A stretch of DNA of 64,000 nucleotides, taken from IMG/VR virus record IMGVR_UViG_3300027996_000009, positions 1-64,000 of that record; one strand, given 5' to 3'. Position 1 is the first letter of the stretch; each line of letters begins with the position of its first letter. The position numbers were made by a program, and so were the translations under genes. Source of the DNA: a virus. Shown here in pieces: positions 40,488 to 49,227 of this stretch. The notes beneath the pieces are model-generated. The model searched no databases and was not told the DNA's origin. It saw nothing but the letters and a program-made list of their open reading frames with translations.

Positions 40488-40527
40488 GCGTAATCCCTTG
40501 TCATGTGTATCTCCGCCTACTGCCTGA

Positions 40528-40565
40528 TGCGGGTGAGTCTACCATCTGCGGGTGAGTCTACCATC
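40528..40565 (-). promoter_or_regulatory. tandemly duplicated promoter (two 19-bp units)
   Basis: Two identical 19-base units at 40528-40546 and 40547-40565 each contain, on the reverse strand, TGG-TAGACT with CACCC after it. The outer copy is followed by a GCATCA/TGATGC element at 40525-40530. Both fit the extended -10 pattern and point to the coiled-coil gene at 40487. Confidence 0.6.
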
Positions 40566-40569
40566 CACA

Positions 40570-41175
40570 TCATACTCCAAAGCTCGCCCGTGCTGCGAGA
40601 CACTCCTCACTTCCCTTCTCGAAGATAACGCACACCATTGGGCGTTTGCTGTAGATGCCGCACTTGCACGACTTGCCAATCGACCCGCTGAGAGCGGCGC
40701 AAACTGTGTGACCATCGGCGTTTTTCTTGGTCTTGATGTATGGGTGACCACCGTCTCTGACAATCAGCGTCTTACGCATTACCGAGGGGATATTGGCCAC
40801 ATCCTCTGGCTCAAGCGCCGCGTGTGTGTCTTTCCGCTGGTCCCTGGGACCGCAGCATGCCCCGCACTTCCTGCAGTCCGCATCATCTGGCAGAGGCGGG
40901 TATTGCTTCTTCTGCCTCTTCTCCGGCTCGCGGAACACAGTCGGCTTCGCGGCTCCGATCACCGCCGACAGAGGAGGCGGAGGAGGTGCTTGTGATGCCT
41001 GTGGCAGCTTGACCGGGGTTCGCTTTACGGACCGGGTCTGCTCAGCCTTAGCGAGCATCCTGGTGGCCTGGGCCCTGAAATCAGACATGGACGAGAAGGT
41101 CAGAAGTTCAGGACTTCCCCCTTCTCGTCTCATGACCACCCAGTCGTCGCCAATTCCTTCGAGCAGAACAGCCAT
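40570..41175 (-). CDS. larger YkgJ-family cysteine-cluster protein (201 aa)
   Basis: After a 100-residue N-terminal region with basic and Pro-rich parts, CRKCGACCG near residue 100, C near 160, CKCG near 171, YSKRP and C near 182 reproduce the YkgJ signature seen in the protein at 22450. The C-terminal halves align, so the two are paralogues. The N-terminal extension is unique and may target it to a partner. Biochemical role unknown. Confidence 0.8.
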   Translation of the reverse strand: MAVLLEGIGDDWVVMRREGGSPELLTFSSMSDFRAQATRMLAKAEQTRSVKRTPVKLPQASQAPPPPPLSAVIGAAKPTVFREPEKRQKKQYPPLPDDADCRKCGACCGPRDQRKDTHAALEPEDVANIPSVMRKTLIVRDGGHPYIKTKKNADGHTVCAALSGSIGKSCKCGIYSKRPMVCVIFEKGSEECLAARASFGV

Positions 41176-41202
41176 TCACCCACCAGTGCTAGAGCAGGGA
41201 TC

Positions 41203-41236
41203 AAGTAACCCAGCCTAGCCGAGAACTGGGTTACTT
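41203..41236. terminator. 11-pair hairpin downstream of the fibre at 41242
   Basis: AAGTAACCCAG and CTGGGTTACTT pair perfectly around a 12-base loop. It lies just after the reverse fibre gene's stop and before the YkgJ-type gene. A T-run is lacking, so it may act as a transcript stabiliser or a factor-dependent terminator. Confidence 0.5.
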
Positions 41237-41241
41237 GTGGC

Positions 41242-43737
41242 TTACAACTCGATAAACGTGCCGGGACGCAGCTCAATGTTGAGCAGATCGGAGGCTCCGG
41301 TCGTGGTGGCGGTTAGGCCCGTGTCGTTCCGCACGTAGCCGATCTGGTAGATCACCTCACCTGACTGGGGGTTACCAGACGGGGCGATGGTCGTAACGCG
41401 CCCGGCCACAAGCTCAGACAGGTAAACCGGGTCACCAGCAACTGGGTAGTCGGTGGTAGTGAGCCCTGCTTCGACCAGGGCCGAGGCCGTTCCAGATGTG
41501 ACGACCTCACCGGTGCCGAGCGCCCCGATTGTCCGAACGATTCCGACGAAAGCCTCAGAGGTAGCTAGAACGTCGGCCTGGGTCGCGGCCGTAGTGTCGT
41601 CGGTCGTTGTAATGTAAACGGGGTTTCCAATGGCCAGGCCAGTAGTGATCAGATCACTGATGACGGCGTCAGCCTCTCCAGCTTCCTTCAACTCGTTCAG
41701 GACACCGACAAGTGTGGTTGCCGTGAAGCTAGAGGAGAGATCCTGGTTACCCGTGTCGCCTGATGTCGTTCCGTTGAACGGCAACGGCGTCGTCATGGTG
41801 TTGCCGTCGAAAGTGATATCCCCGGTTGCACCAGACTGGAGCAGAAGCGAGGACGTCGTGGTCAGCGAGCCAATGGTGAGGGTCTTGGCCGCAGCACCGG
41901 TTCCGAAGTTCAGCGTGCCAGCAACGGCGTCTGCCCCAATGCTGATCGTGCCCGAGGCGAGCGTGTCGACGGTGATCGTGTCGTCAGCATCAATATCAAT
42001 GACGCCCGAGCCGTTGGTGCTCGTGGCGTTGATATCCAGGGTGGAGTCGCCAGCAATGGCGCCGGTGTTGTCGACCGTGATCGTCTGGGTGATGTTGGTC
42101 GAAGCTGCCGTGTTGGTGGCCGTCAGGTTCGAGTCACCGAAGGCGTCGATGCTGACACCGGAGTCGTTTGCGGCGCTGGCGTCGATGGTGACCGCACCGG
42201 CCGACCCCAGGATCAGGGTTCCCGAGCTCACCGTCTGAAGAGACAGGTTGCCAGAAGTGGCCGAGACGTTGCTGGCGCCCGTTCCGTCGATGCTGAACGT
42301 GCTCGTGGCGAGCATGTCGTAGGTGCCAGTGACGTCAATGTCGAGGTTGGCGCCTGCGTTGATGTCGATCAGACCGGCGGCGTCCAGGTCGATCTCAGCT
42401 GCACCACTCAGAAGAATGTTGCCTGCGGTTACGGTCGAGAGAGTCAGGTCGCCAGAAGTGGTCGTGCTAAGGGTCAGCGGGCCGGTGGTGACGTTGAAGG
42501 TAGAAGCCGTGTCGGCCTCGATCGCAACGCCTGCGGCGCTGTCGACTGTCATGCCGGTCGCACCAGCATTGATGTCGACCAGAAGGGCGTCGACCTGAAC
42601 CTCAGTGGCTGAGGCGTTACCAATGGTGATTGTGCGGGCCGCCGCCGTTCCAATGTTGATCGCCTGAGCGTTGGCGTCGTCACCGACGTTGATCGCGCCG
42701 CCCGAGCTGTTGACCGAGAGAGCGCCAGCAGCGTCGAGGTCGAGGATTCCCGCACTCGTGACGTCAATCGCACCAGAGGTGGTCGTGCTCAGCGTGAGGT
42801 TACCGCTGGCCACCGTGAAGTTCGAGGCATCAGCGGCGTCGAGGCTAATCGCCGGTGTGCCAGACGTGACGGAGACGTCGAAGTCTCCCTCGGCGTCCGT
42901 CATCGAGATCGTGTTACCAGCGACGTAGGACGCCTGCAGCGTAGAACCGGCGGCCGAGGCCAGGTCCGTGAAAACCAGAGCGCCGACCGTGGAACCGGCG
43001 CCAGTCTCCCAAATGCCGTCTGTTCCGGACTGGATTGCCGAGACCGTGACCTTTGTGATCGTGGCCGTGGTGTCCGTCGCATCAACCGTGAAGGCTGTTT
43101 GCGAGAAGGAGTGGGTTGGGGTGGTGTCGATCGTGATGATGTCCGGGTCACCACCGGCGGCGACGGACAGGACCTCGTAGAGGCCGTCGTTAGCGGCGAT
43201 GGCTGCGCCGCTTACCTGGATGAAGTCACCGGCGGCAATCGCCGTTCCGTCGACCACATTGACCGTGGACGTGGTGGCAAACCCACCTGTGTCCGTCGTG
43301 GAGGCGGTCGCTGTGGGCAGGTAGTTGACTACGAGCCCGCCAGTCTGGGCCGCGACCGTGGTGTAGTCCTTGTTCAGGTAGAGGTGGTTGTCGGCGATGT
43401 TGACCACCTCGGAGTCGACCGAGACAGTGGTCCCGCTCACAACCAGGTCACCGCTGACGGTTACGGTTGAACCCGCCCCGCCTAGTGTGAGGTTGTCGCC
43501 GACACCCATGCCTGCGCCGACGGTTAGCGTGTCCATCAACACACCATCGAAGAGCGAGCCAGTGGTCTGCACCGAACCACCAATGGTGATTCCCGTGGTG
43601 AACGCCTCATTCCAGAGGGTAGTCACGCCGGTGGTGCGCCTTACGAGACTGCTCAGAACAGCATCGTCGGTGCCCTCGGCGAGAGAGGTAAGGTGGCCCT
43701 TACCGGCGGCTCTCTTGAGAAGAATTACGTCAGCCAT
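41242..43737 (-). CDS. repetitive tail fibre (831 aa)
   Basis: It begins with the same attachment module as the protein at 37499 (VILLKRAAGKGHLTSLAEGTDDAVLSSLVRRTTG, AFTTGITIGG). The shaft from about 270 to 640 consists of short strand repeats such as LTLSTTTSGDLTLSTVTAGNILLSGAAEIDLDAAG and INIGTAAARTITIGNASA, typical of triple beta-helical fibres. The C-terminal ~130 residues are less repetitive (AIGNPVYITTTDDT, GDPVYLSELVAGRVTTIAPSG) and resemble capping or receptor-binding domains. Confidence 0.78.
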   Translation of the reverse strand: MADVILLKRAAGKGHLTSLAEGTDDAVLSSLVRRTTGVTTLWNEAFTTGITIGGSVQTTGSLFDGVLMDTLTVGAGMGVGDNLTLGGAGSTVTVSGDLVVSGTTVSVDSEVVNIADNHLYLNKDYTTVAAQTGGLVVNYLPTATASTTDTGGFATTSTVNVVDGTAIAAGDFIQVSGAAIAANDGLYEVLSVAAGGDPDIITIDTTPTHSFSQTAFTVDATDTTATITKVTVSAIQSGTDGIWETGAGSTVGALVFTDLASAAGSTLQASYVAGNTISMTDAEGDFDVSVTSGTPAISLDAADASNFTVASGNLTLSTTTSGAIDVTSAGILDLDAAGALSVNSSGGAINVGDDANAQAINIGTAAARTITIGNASATEVQVDALLVDINAGATGMTVDSAAGVAIEADTASTFNVTTGPLTLSTTTSGDLTLSTVTAGNILLSGAAEIDLDAAGLIDINAGANLDIDVTGTYDMLATSTFSIDGTGASNVSATSGNLSLQTVSSGTLILGSAGAVTIDASAANDSGVSIDAFGDSNLTATNTAASTNITQTITVDNTGAIAGDSTLDINATSTNGSGVIDIDADDTITVDTLASGTISIGADAVAGTLNFGTGAAAKTLTIGSLTTTSSLLLQSGATGDITFDGNTMTTPLPFNGTTSGDTGNQDLSSSFTATTLVGVLNELKEAGEADAVISDLITTGLAIGNPVYITTTDDTTAATQADVLATSEAFVGIVRTIGALGTGEVVTSGTASALVEAGLTTTDYPVAGDPVYLSELVAGRVTTIAPSGNPQSGEVIYQIGYVRNDTGLTATTTGASDLLNIELRPGTFIEL

Positions 43738-43773
43738 CTGTGTTCCTCCACGGAAGTGGCATCATAACAGGGA

Positions 43774-44433
43774 TTAGTATTCATCGAATCCCCTACTGAT
43801 GTCCACCCATAGCTTACTAGCTGATGCGGCCAAACCCACCTTGTATCGTGTATGGCCGCTTTGTGGTGTTTCGTCTGGATAGTCTACGTCTACGGTGTCT
43901 GTTTCTTCGACAATTAACCCGGCGGTCTGGCCGAGCAGATAAATTTCACCAACGGTTAGGCCGGTAAATCCCTCTAGATCGCCCAGGTAGCGAATAACGG
44001 CGTAACCGACCATTGGAACGTCGATTTGCTCGACAAACCCAGCGAGGATCGAGGTAGCTACAGTGGCGCACGAGGCCTTCTCGACTTTCCCGTTGGCCTT
44101 CTGGTAGACCACGTCTCTAACGGCAACACCCGTCTCGTATAGACGCGAGATAACTCCAGGCCTGCCCTCGGTTGGGTCCTCTGGTGTCGGGTCAACTGGG
44201 GTGTGGGCCGCGACTACAGCGTCTAGGGCGGTGACCTGTGGACCCGTTAAAACAGCCGTAAACGTGATCTCTACATCATCAGCGTCTTCGTCAACGAAGA
44301 TGGTGTCGGCTGCAAACCCGAGCGAGTCTTCGATCTCCTGGTTGAGCTGAGAAGGGTAGACGTAGTCGGTGACCTGTGCAGGGGATCCTGGCCATCCGAA
44401 GTCCGTGCTGATTACATAATTATGGACCGACAT
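43774..44433 (-). CDS. baseplate/fibre-associated protein (219 aa)
   Basis: Two parts: an N-terminal ~95 residues (HNYVISTDFGWPGSPAQVTDYVYPSQLNQEIED) and a strand-rich C-terminal domain with VGYAVIRYLGDLEGFTGLTVGEIYLLGQTAGLIVEE, similar in feel to the end of the fibre at 41242. Its start overlaps the upstream stop by one base. Role inferred from context. Confidence 0.62.
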   Translation of the reverse strand: MSVHNYVISTDFGWPGSPAQVTDYVYPSQLNQEIEDSLGFAADTIFVDEDADDVEITFTAVLTGPQVTALDAVVAAHTPVDPTPEDPTEGRPGVISRLYETGVAVRDVVYQKANGKVEKASCATVATSILAGFVEQIDVPMVGYAVIRYLGDLEGFTGLTVGEIYLLGQTAGLIVEETDTVDVDYPDETPQSGHTRYKVGLAASASKLWVDISRGFDEY

Positions 44434-45017
44434 TAGGTCGCCACCTCAAAGAACTCAAAGCGAGTCCTGCGGATCAGTCCATTCTGTAGTGCCTGGACAG
44501 TTCGGTATTGTAATTCAAAGGTGGGTGTTTCAGCGGCGAGTACGACGTAGATGAACCCCGAAAAGGAATTCCAGTCATCGCCGTCTTGGGCTTCCTCCTC
44601 GGCGTAGCCCAGCACGGTCGAACCACCATCGGTCCGCACTACCTGACATTCGGTATCGCCGCCTGCTGGAGTGTGTGAGAATTCAGAACTCCAACCCAAT
44701 CTAAATGTGCCTGTAAATGGTGCCCCAGTGGGGGCAAAGGCTAGTTTGACCTGAAACGCTGTTGTTCCGTTGGAGATGGACGTTCCGTCTGAGGAGCCCT
44801 GGTCTGTGAGCAGGAGTCCACTAGGCACAAGGATCGGGAATATCTGGACCCAGTCCGAGTCTGTAAACCCGGTGGCCATCCAAATCGAGTCGTCGGTCGT
44901 ATTGCGATAGGTCTGACCAATCTGGTCCGGAGTGACCGAGCCTACGGGTGTACCGGCAGCGCCGACAAACGTGTTGCCGTGCCAGTGAACCGGAGGTAGA
45001 TCGCGGTGCTCAGTCAT
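44433..45017 (-). CDS. fibre head-domain protein (194 aa)
   Basis: The last ~110 residues (FQVKLAFAPTGAPFTGTFRLGWSSEF, TECQVVR, FELQYRTVQALQNGLIRRTRFEFFEV) match the C-terminal domain of the fibre at 35810, so this is a free-standing or short-shafted version of that head. The N-terminal part is a short attachment segment. It overlaps both neighbours by 1-4 bases. Confidence 0.65.
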   Translation of the reverse strand: MTEHRDLPPVHWHGNTFVGAAGTPVGSVTPDQIGQTYRNTTDDSIWMATGFTDSDWVQIFPILVPSGLLLTDQGSSDGTSISNGTTAFQVKLAFAPTGAPFTGTFRLGWSSEFSHTPAGGDTECQVVRTDGGSTVLGYAEEEAQDGDDWNSFSGFIYVVLAAETPTFELQYRTVQALQNGLIRRTRFEFFEVAT

Positions 45018-45391
45018 GGTCCGGTAGCCACTACCGCATCACCCCCGGCCGTAACCACAGTTGTCTCGTGAAGGCTGGTGAGCGGTCCAGAAGCGACAAC
45101 AATCCAATCCTCCTCAAACCTTGAAAGGGCGTCGAGACGTGCAGATACGAGAGACGGAGGAATAGGCCTTCCGCCATCGTCTAGGCTGATCGTACCAAAC
45201 CCGGATGGGAAAGCCGCATCAGTTGCTAAAGTCCGTAACGAATCGGAATTTGCCGCGTTGTCTAGGAGCACTGGATCAGTGATGCTGACAGGTGTCGCAG
45301 CTGCAGCCGGGACGTCGAATCCCAAGTCCGGGATGATGACAGGACTACCTGTAGACGGGTGAGTAGTGATTGTGAGGGTTCTGAAGGTCAT
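45014..45391 (-). CDS. small fibre-operon protein (125 aa)
   Basis: A strand-rich N-terminus (FRTLTITTHPSTGSPVIIPDLGFDVPAAA) followed by a helical stretch and a Gly/Val end. It overlaps the upstream gene by four bases (ATGA). No recognised domain. Probably part of the same adhesin complex as its neighbours. Confidence 0.6.
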   Translation of the reverse strand: MTFRTLTITTHPSTGSPVIIPDLGFDVPAAAATPVSITDPVLLDNAANSDSLRTLATDAAFPSGFGTISLDDGGRPIPPSLVSARLDALSRFEEDWIVVASGPLTSLHETTVVTAGGDAVVATGP

Positions 45392-46653
45392 GGCGTTGTG
45401 TATTCTAGCGCACCAATGATGCTCTTGATGGGATTAGAATTACCAGAACCGCCTGTCCGTCGAACTCGGGCCCCAATTTCGACACCCAGCCCAATTGCCA
45501 CGGATAGATTTCGTCGTTCGTTGTTTCGGTCAGTCGGCGAGAGCACGATTGATCCCAGCACGAGAGGTCCGGTCCCCTGGCGACCTGTAGGGTCCTCCAT
45601 AATCTCTAATGTGTAAGTATTCGTCGGATGGGCGAGGTTTACCGTAATCGAGCAGCCGATTAGCGTTGATGCAGCCATCGGCGTAAACCCGACATCGGAC
45701 GACGCGGTCGGACCCCAAACGCTGAGGTATTGGAAGGTAGTGGAAGCCGGAATGACCCCACGATAACCCAGAGTAACGGTGCTTCCGCCGCCTCCGCCGC
45801 CCCCGCCAGTGCTCTGATTCTCGGTAAAAGTGAGACCGGTAACTCCGACTGTGATCGGATCGTTAGTCGTTAGCTGCCAGAGGGTGTCCCCGTGCGCGGT
45901 TCCCTCACTGACCGAGACCATCTTGGCGCCAACAACCTCTGGGTCAGCATCAGCATCAACGGCTCGGACCCAAGCTCCTGCATCAGAAACGTAGATACCA
46001 TTCTCGCTGGCAGTGGTCTGGTTCTTAACCAGCACCCGATAGGCACTAGTCAGAACACCGTCGATGACTTGCTCACCTGAGAGGGTGATGTTGCCGGTTG
46101 TGGCTACCCGAGCAGGATCCCAGTGAGCATTGCTGCCACCAGTGGCGCTCTTGATCTCAGCGAAGGACAGGCCGGTAGCGCCAACTGTGATCGGATTGTT
46201 GGTAGTTAGGATCCAGAGCGAATCGCTGTATGCGGTGCCCTCACTGACCGAGACCAGCTTTGCTGCGAGGATCTCTGCGTCAGTGTCGGCATCTGTAGAG
46301 CGGACCCAGGCTCCTGCGTCGGACACATAAATGCCGTTGTCAGCTGGAACCGCTTGACCATTAACCAATACGCGGTCCGCACTCGTGAGAACGCCATCAA
46401 TAACCTGCTCACCTGAGAGGACGATGTTCCCGACTGAGGTGACTCGGACAGGATCCCAGTGCGAGTTAATGCTGCCGCTACCGCCCCCACCGACAGGAAT
46501 CCAGACACCAGCATCACATTGATAGAGAAGGTTGGTGTCTTTGACGACGACCACAGACCCGTCGACGCACGATACGGGAAGGTCCCCGAACGTGGGTACT
46601 GGGTAGAGCCACGTGCTCTTTCTATGTAGTCCGCCGAGGCCGAAGGTGCCCAT
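45388..46653 (-). CDS. tail fibre protein with two ~100-aa repeats (421 aa)
   Basis: After a 65-residue N-terminal part, the unit beginning HWDPVRVTSVGNIVLSGEQ and ending ITVGATGLSFAE is repeated as HWDPARVATTGNITLSGEQ...ITVGVTGLTFTE with roughly four fifths identity. The RVLVxxQxxxxxNGIYVSDAGAWVR core of the unit is a known fibre repeat in many phages and prophages. A Gly-rich linker then leads to a C-terminal domain of about 130 residues. Confidence 0.75.
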   Translation of the reverse strand: MGTFGLGGLHRKSTWLYPVPTFGDLPVSCVDGSVVVVKDTNLLYQCDAGVWIPVGGGGSGSINSHWDPVRVTSVGNIVLSGEQVIDGVLTSADRVLVNGQAVPADNGIYVSDAGAWVRSTDADTDAEILAAKLVSVSEGTAYSDSLWILTTNNPITVGATGLSFAEIKSATGGSNAHWDPARVATTGNITLSGEQVIDGVLTSAYRVLVKNQTTASENGIYVSDAGAWVRAVDADADPEVVGAKMVSVSEGTAHGDTLWQLTTNDPITVGVTGLTFTENQSTGGGGGGGGSTVTLGYRGVIPASTTFQYLSVWGPTASSDVGFTPMAASTLIGCSITVNLAHPTNTYTLEIMEDPTGRQGTGPLVLGSIVLSPTDRNNERRNLSVAIGLGVEIGARVRRTGGSGNSNPIKSIIGALEYTTP

Positions 46654-46673
46654 AATCTATCCCTGGAACCCCC

Positions 46674-46692
46674 AGTCTAACTCAGCTGATGC
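46674..46692 (-). promoter_or_regulatory. candidate promoter for the gene at 46653
   Basis: On the reverse strand TAGACT (46674-46679) lies about 21 bases before the ATG, and a GCATCA/TGATGC element (46687-46692) lies just upstream of it. Confidence 0.45.
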
Positions 46693-46725
46693 TCCTCTGA
46701 CGTGTCTTGTGCCTACGTGGACTCC

Positions 46726-48837
46726 TTAGAGAGCGGCGGGATCAACATAATGAATAGTGACGGAAACGATTCCACTTGCTGGGGCGTCTCCGGACACAAT
46801 GATTGGTGCTTTACTCTTCTGAACCATGCGACTTTGAGCCCAGTGGTCCATGCCATAGATCAACGCGCCACCAGCGAGATCGGTGCTCGGCCCTGAGAAC
46901 CTGTTCGGGTCTGCAGTGTCTCCGACCATCAGGAAGCGAACCCCGCCAACGTCGGTCACGAGCTTGACCATCACGGCCTCGACTCGAACACCGGCCGGGA
47001 TCTCGAAACTAGTGCTGTTGCCCTTGCTGAGATCGAGCTCTTCTGTGTGACTCTTGAATACGAGTCCACCTACTGCAAGATCGCACGAAAGGTGAACCCC
47101 GCTCTTCTCGAAAACGACTTTGTCATCACAGAAACTGGCGCCGCCAGCAACGCCAAGCGCCTTGGCCTTGACTTCACCGGCATCCAGTTTCGACACACCA
47201 AGCAGCTCCCAGCTCTTGCCCTCAAAGGAGAGTCCGCAGTTGGGCCCACCCATCGAGAACGTGGCAGAGCCCCCCGCTCCCTGCAGGCGCAGCGTGTTGC
47301 TGACCTCGATCTTCGGAGACTTAAGCAACTGGAGGTTGTTGGTCACCAGGACCGGTGCATCGATAGCGAAGTCGACAGGGTGAGAAATGCTGCCCGACCT
47401 GTAACCCGTATCGGCTACGGAGACGAACTTCTTAACTGTCAGCGAGCTCCACTTCTTCAGAGCCCCGCCAACCCCGACTAGATCCCCATCCGTAGAGGCA
47501 AAGCCTCCAGCCACCTCAAACGGTGTGCTGGTGTCGGACGATACGCGGACCGCACCTGAGAAGGTGTGCGACCTAGCCTTGTAGGAGGTAGCGCCATTCG
47601 AGAAGGTCATGCTCTCATCGGCGTGACCGGAGATCCCATCGATCGATATCTGGCCGAGCACGATTAGGTCGCCCTGGACTTTGGCGCCACCAAAGATGGT
47701 TGTGCCGTCATCGTTGACCCGCAGACGGGCGCTATCCCCGTCCCTCAGAACGAATTCGTCGCCGAATACAGCGCCCCATGAGCCTCCGGTAATCTCTCCG
47801 CTTGTCAGCTTGAGACGAGAGGTCCCGTCTCCGACTAGGATGTCACCGCGAACATCAAGACGTCCTTCAGGGGACTCAGTTCCAAGTCCAAGCTGGCCGG
47901 TTGGGGAGACGATAAGAGAGTTTCCGGGGGCCGATCCGAGAATCTTTAGTGGAGACTGCTTCGAGTTAGAAGCGATCTGGAACACCGCTCCGCCGCTGAT
48001 GTCGAGATCAACAAGTGCGGCCGACTTCCACCGAGATAGGGGCACGCCTAGCGTGAGACTCCTGGACGGGTTCGGGTTCAGGCTGGACCGCACGGTCCCA
48101 CCAACAGAGAGGTGGTTTTTCACATCAAGTGAGCCAGACAGATTCAGGCCACTCGAAGTGAGCTGCGCCTTGATCTGTTTGCCAACCATGAAAATGGTGC
48201 CTTTGTCCGCACCGAGAACCAGGTCGTGCCCCTTGGCGCCGTAGAGTCCCTCTGACGCGGTGATTTCGTCGTCAAAGGCGGCTGGTCCCTTGAACCCACC
48301 GGCGAATTGTGCGGCGCCTGACGACTTCAGTGAGCCGTCCCCGGATACCACGAACAAGTCCGAGCCCTTGCCGCCTACAACGCGGAGGACGGTTTGGGCG
48401 CCGTTACCGGCGTTGACCCACAGGAGGCCTTCTTTATTTCCGGCGTCTAGGCCGACCCGTAGGACGGTGTCACCAGACATGATGCGCAGTTGGTCGGCCT
48501 TATTTTTGCCCGAGAGGGCAACGCCCTTGGGGACCTTTACCGACGCGCCATCTCCAACGATGTCTTGGAGCGTTGTCTTGTGAGGGTTCCCCTCGGAGTC
48601 GACATGGTCCGCAAGTTCTTCTGGGAGCTTGCCGCCAACCTTCTTCAGAGTTCCGATGACTGACCACATGCGGGTGGTCTTGTCCAGGCCAAAGACCTCT
48701 TCCGACTCCCGCACGATGATGCGTGTTCCAGGTTCTGTATCGAGCGCAGATGGGAGATCCGCTACCGTGTTGACGATCTTCTGGAAGCGCGGCTGCCGCT
48801 TTACTCCTCCCCCGTGTGATCCGCCTTTACTGAGCAT
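46726..48837 (-). CDS. large tail fibre-type protein (703 aa)
   Basis: A Gly/Lys-rich N-terminus is followed by a segment (VADLPSALDTEPGTRIIVRESEEVFGLDKTTRMWSVIG) of the sort seen at the start of phage fibres and structural hubs, then long series of short strand repeats (LRIMSGDTVLRVGLDAGNKEGLLWVNAGNGAQTVLRV). The last ~100 residues (DLSKGNSTSFEIPAGVRVEAVMVKLVTDVGG) form a distinct cap. Its promoter lies in the 45-base gap before its ATG. Confidence 0.7.
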   Translation of the reverse strand: MLSKGGSHGGGVKRQPRFQKIVNTVADLPSALDTEPGTRIIVRESEEVFGLDKTTRMWSVIGTLKKVGGKLPEELADHVDSEGNPHKTTLQDIVGDGASVKVPKGVALSGKNKADQLRIMSGDTVLRVGLDAGNKEGLLWVNAGNGAQTVLRVVGGKGSDLFVVSGDGSLKSSGAAQFAGGFKGPAAFDDEITASEGLYGAKGHDLVLGADKGTIFMVGKQIKAQLTSSGLNLSGSLDVKNHLSVGGTVRSSLNPNPSRSLTLGVPLSRWKSAALVDLDISGGAVFQIASNSKQSPLKILGSAPGNSLIVSPTGQLGLGTESPEGRLDVRGDILVGDGTSRLKLTSGEITGGSWGAVFGDEFVLRDGDSARLRVNDDGTTIFGGAKVQGDLIVLGQISIDGISGHADESMTFSNGATSYKARSHTFSGAVRVSSDTSTPFEVAGGFASTDGDLVGVGGALKKWSSLTVKKFVSVADTGYRSGSISHPVDFAIDAPVLVTNNLQLLKSPKIEVSNTLRLQGAGGSATFSMGGPNCGLSFEGKSWELLGVSKLDAGEVKAKALGVAGGASFCDDKVVFEKSGVHLSCDLAVGGLVFKSHTEELDLSKGNSTSFEIPAGVRVEAVMVKLVTDVGGVRFLMVGDTADPNRFSGPSTDLAGGALIYGMDHWAQSRMVQKSKAPIIVSGDAPASGIVSVTIHYVDPAAL

Positions 48838-48868
48838 GATTTCGTCTCCTAGGCCTATAGCTTAACAG

Positions 48869-48888
48869 GCATCAGTCCTTTTCTACCA
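48869..48888 (-). promoter_or_regulatory. extended -10 promoter for the 703-residue fibre gene
   Basis: On the reverse strand TGG-TAGAAA (-10 at 48880-48885) is followed after five bases by TGATGC at 48869-48874, and AGGAG lies close to the start codon. Confidence 0.55.
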
Positions 48889-49215
48889 AGCCCAGACCCG
48901 ATACTCTTCGTCTCCAGTAGCGCCCCGCAAGTAGACGATTTTCCGCCTGAAGGTGAAGAAGTTCATCGATTCCTGGGCGAGGAGATCGCCTTCGACGGTG
49001 ACACCATCGAATGAGAACTGGATCTCTCTGGCGGAGTGATCATTCGCCACGATCAGTCCCTGACTGATGAAGTTGGTTTTTCCGTCACCCTTGTCGATGA
49101 ACACGAGTTTGCAGTCGGCGAAGTCGGTAGTCAGGTCTGGCCCGATGCCGCCACTGGCGAGGTCCCTCACGTAAAAGCGGTAGCTACGAACGCTCGAATC
49201 GAATGGTCCAGACAT
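48883..49215 (-). CDS. small structural protein, copy 2 of a tandem pair (110 aa)
   Basis: Strand-rich with a conserved FFTFRRKIVYLRGATGDEEYRVWAW end. It aligns over its whole length with the adjacent upstream gene at 49228 at roughly four fifths identity, so the pair arose by tandem duplication and then diverged. GGAG precedes the ATG. The function is unknown, but duplication next to the baseplate-type gene at 49568 suggests a tail component. Confidence 0.7.
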   Translation of the reverse strand: MSGPFDSSVRSYRFYVRDLASGGIGPDLTTDFADCKLVFIDKGDGKTNFISQGLIVANDHSAREIQFSFDGVTVEGDLLAQESMNFFTFRRKIVYLRGATGDEEYRVWAW

Positions 49216-49227
49216 TGATTACTCTCC

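Noticed and set aside
40528-40565. CRISPR-like repeat
   Set aside because: Only two directly adjoining 19-bp copies with no spacers. The content is promoter-like.
41630-42238. Long open frame on the forward strand opposite the repetitive fibre gene
   Set aside because: It is the complement of Gly/Thr/Ala-rich fibre repeats, has biased Val/Ser/Pro composition and no ribosome site. The reverse frame is clearly the real gene.
47681-48244. Long forward frame opposite the 703-residue fibre
   Set aside because: Arg/Pro/Ser-rich complement of a coding strand with no ribosome site. Same reasoning applies to the forward frame at 33169-33666.
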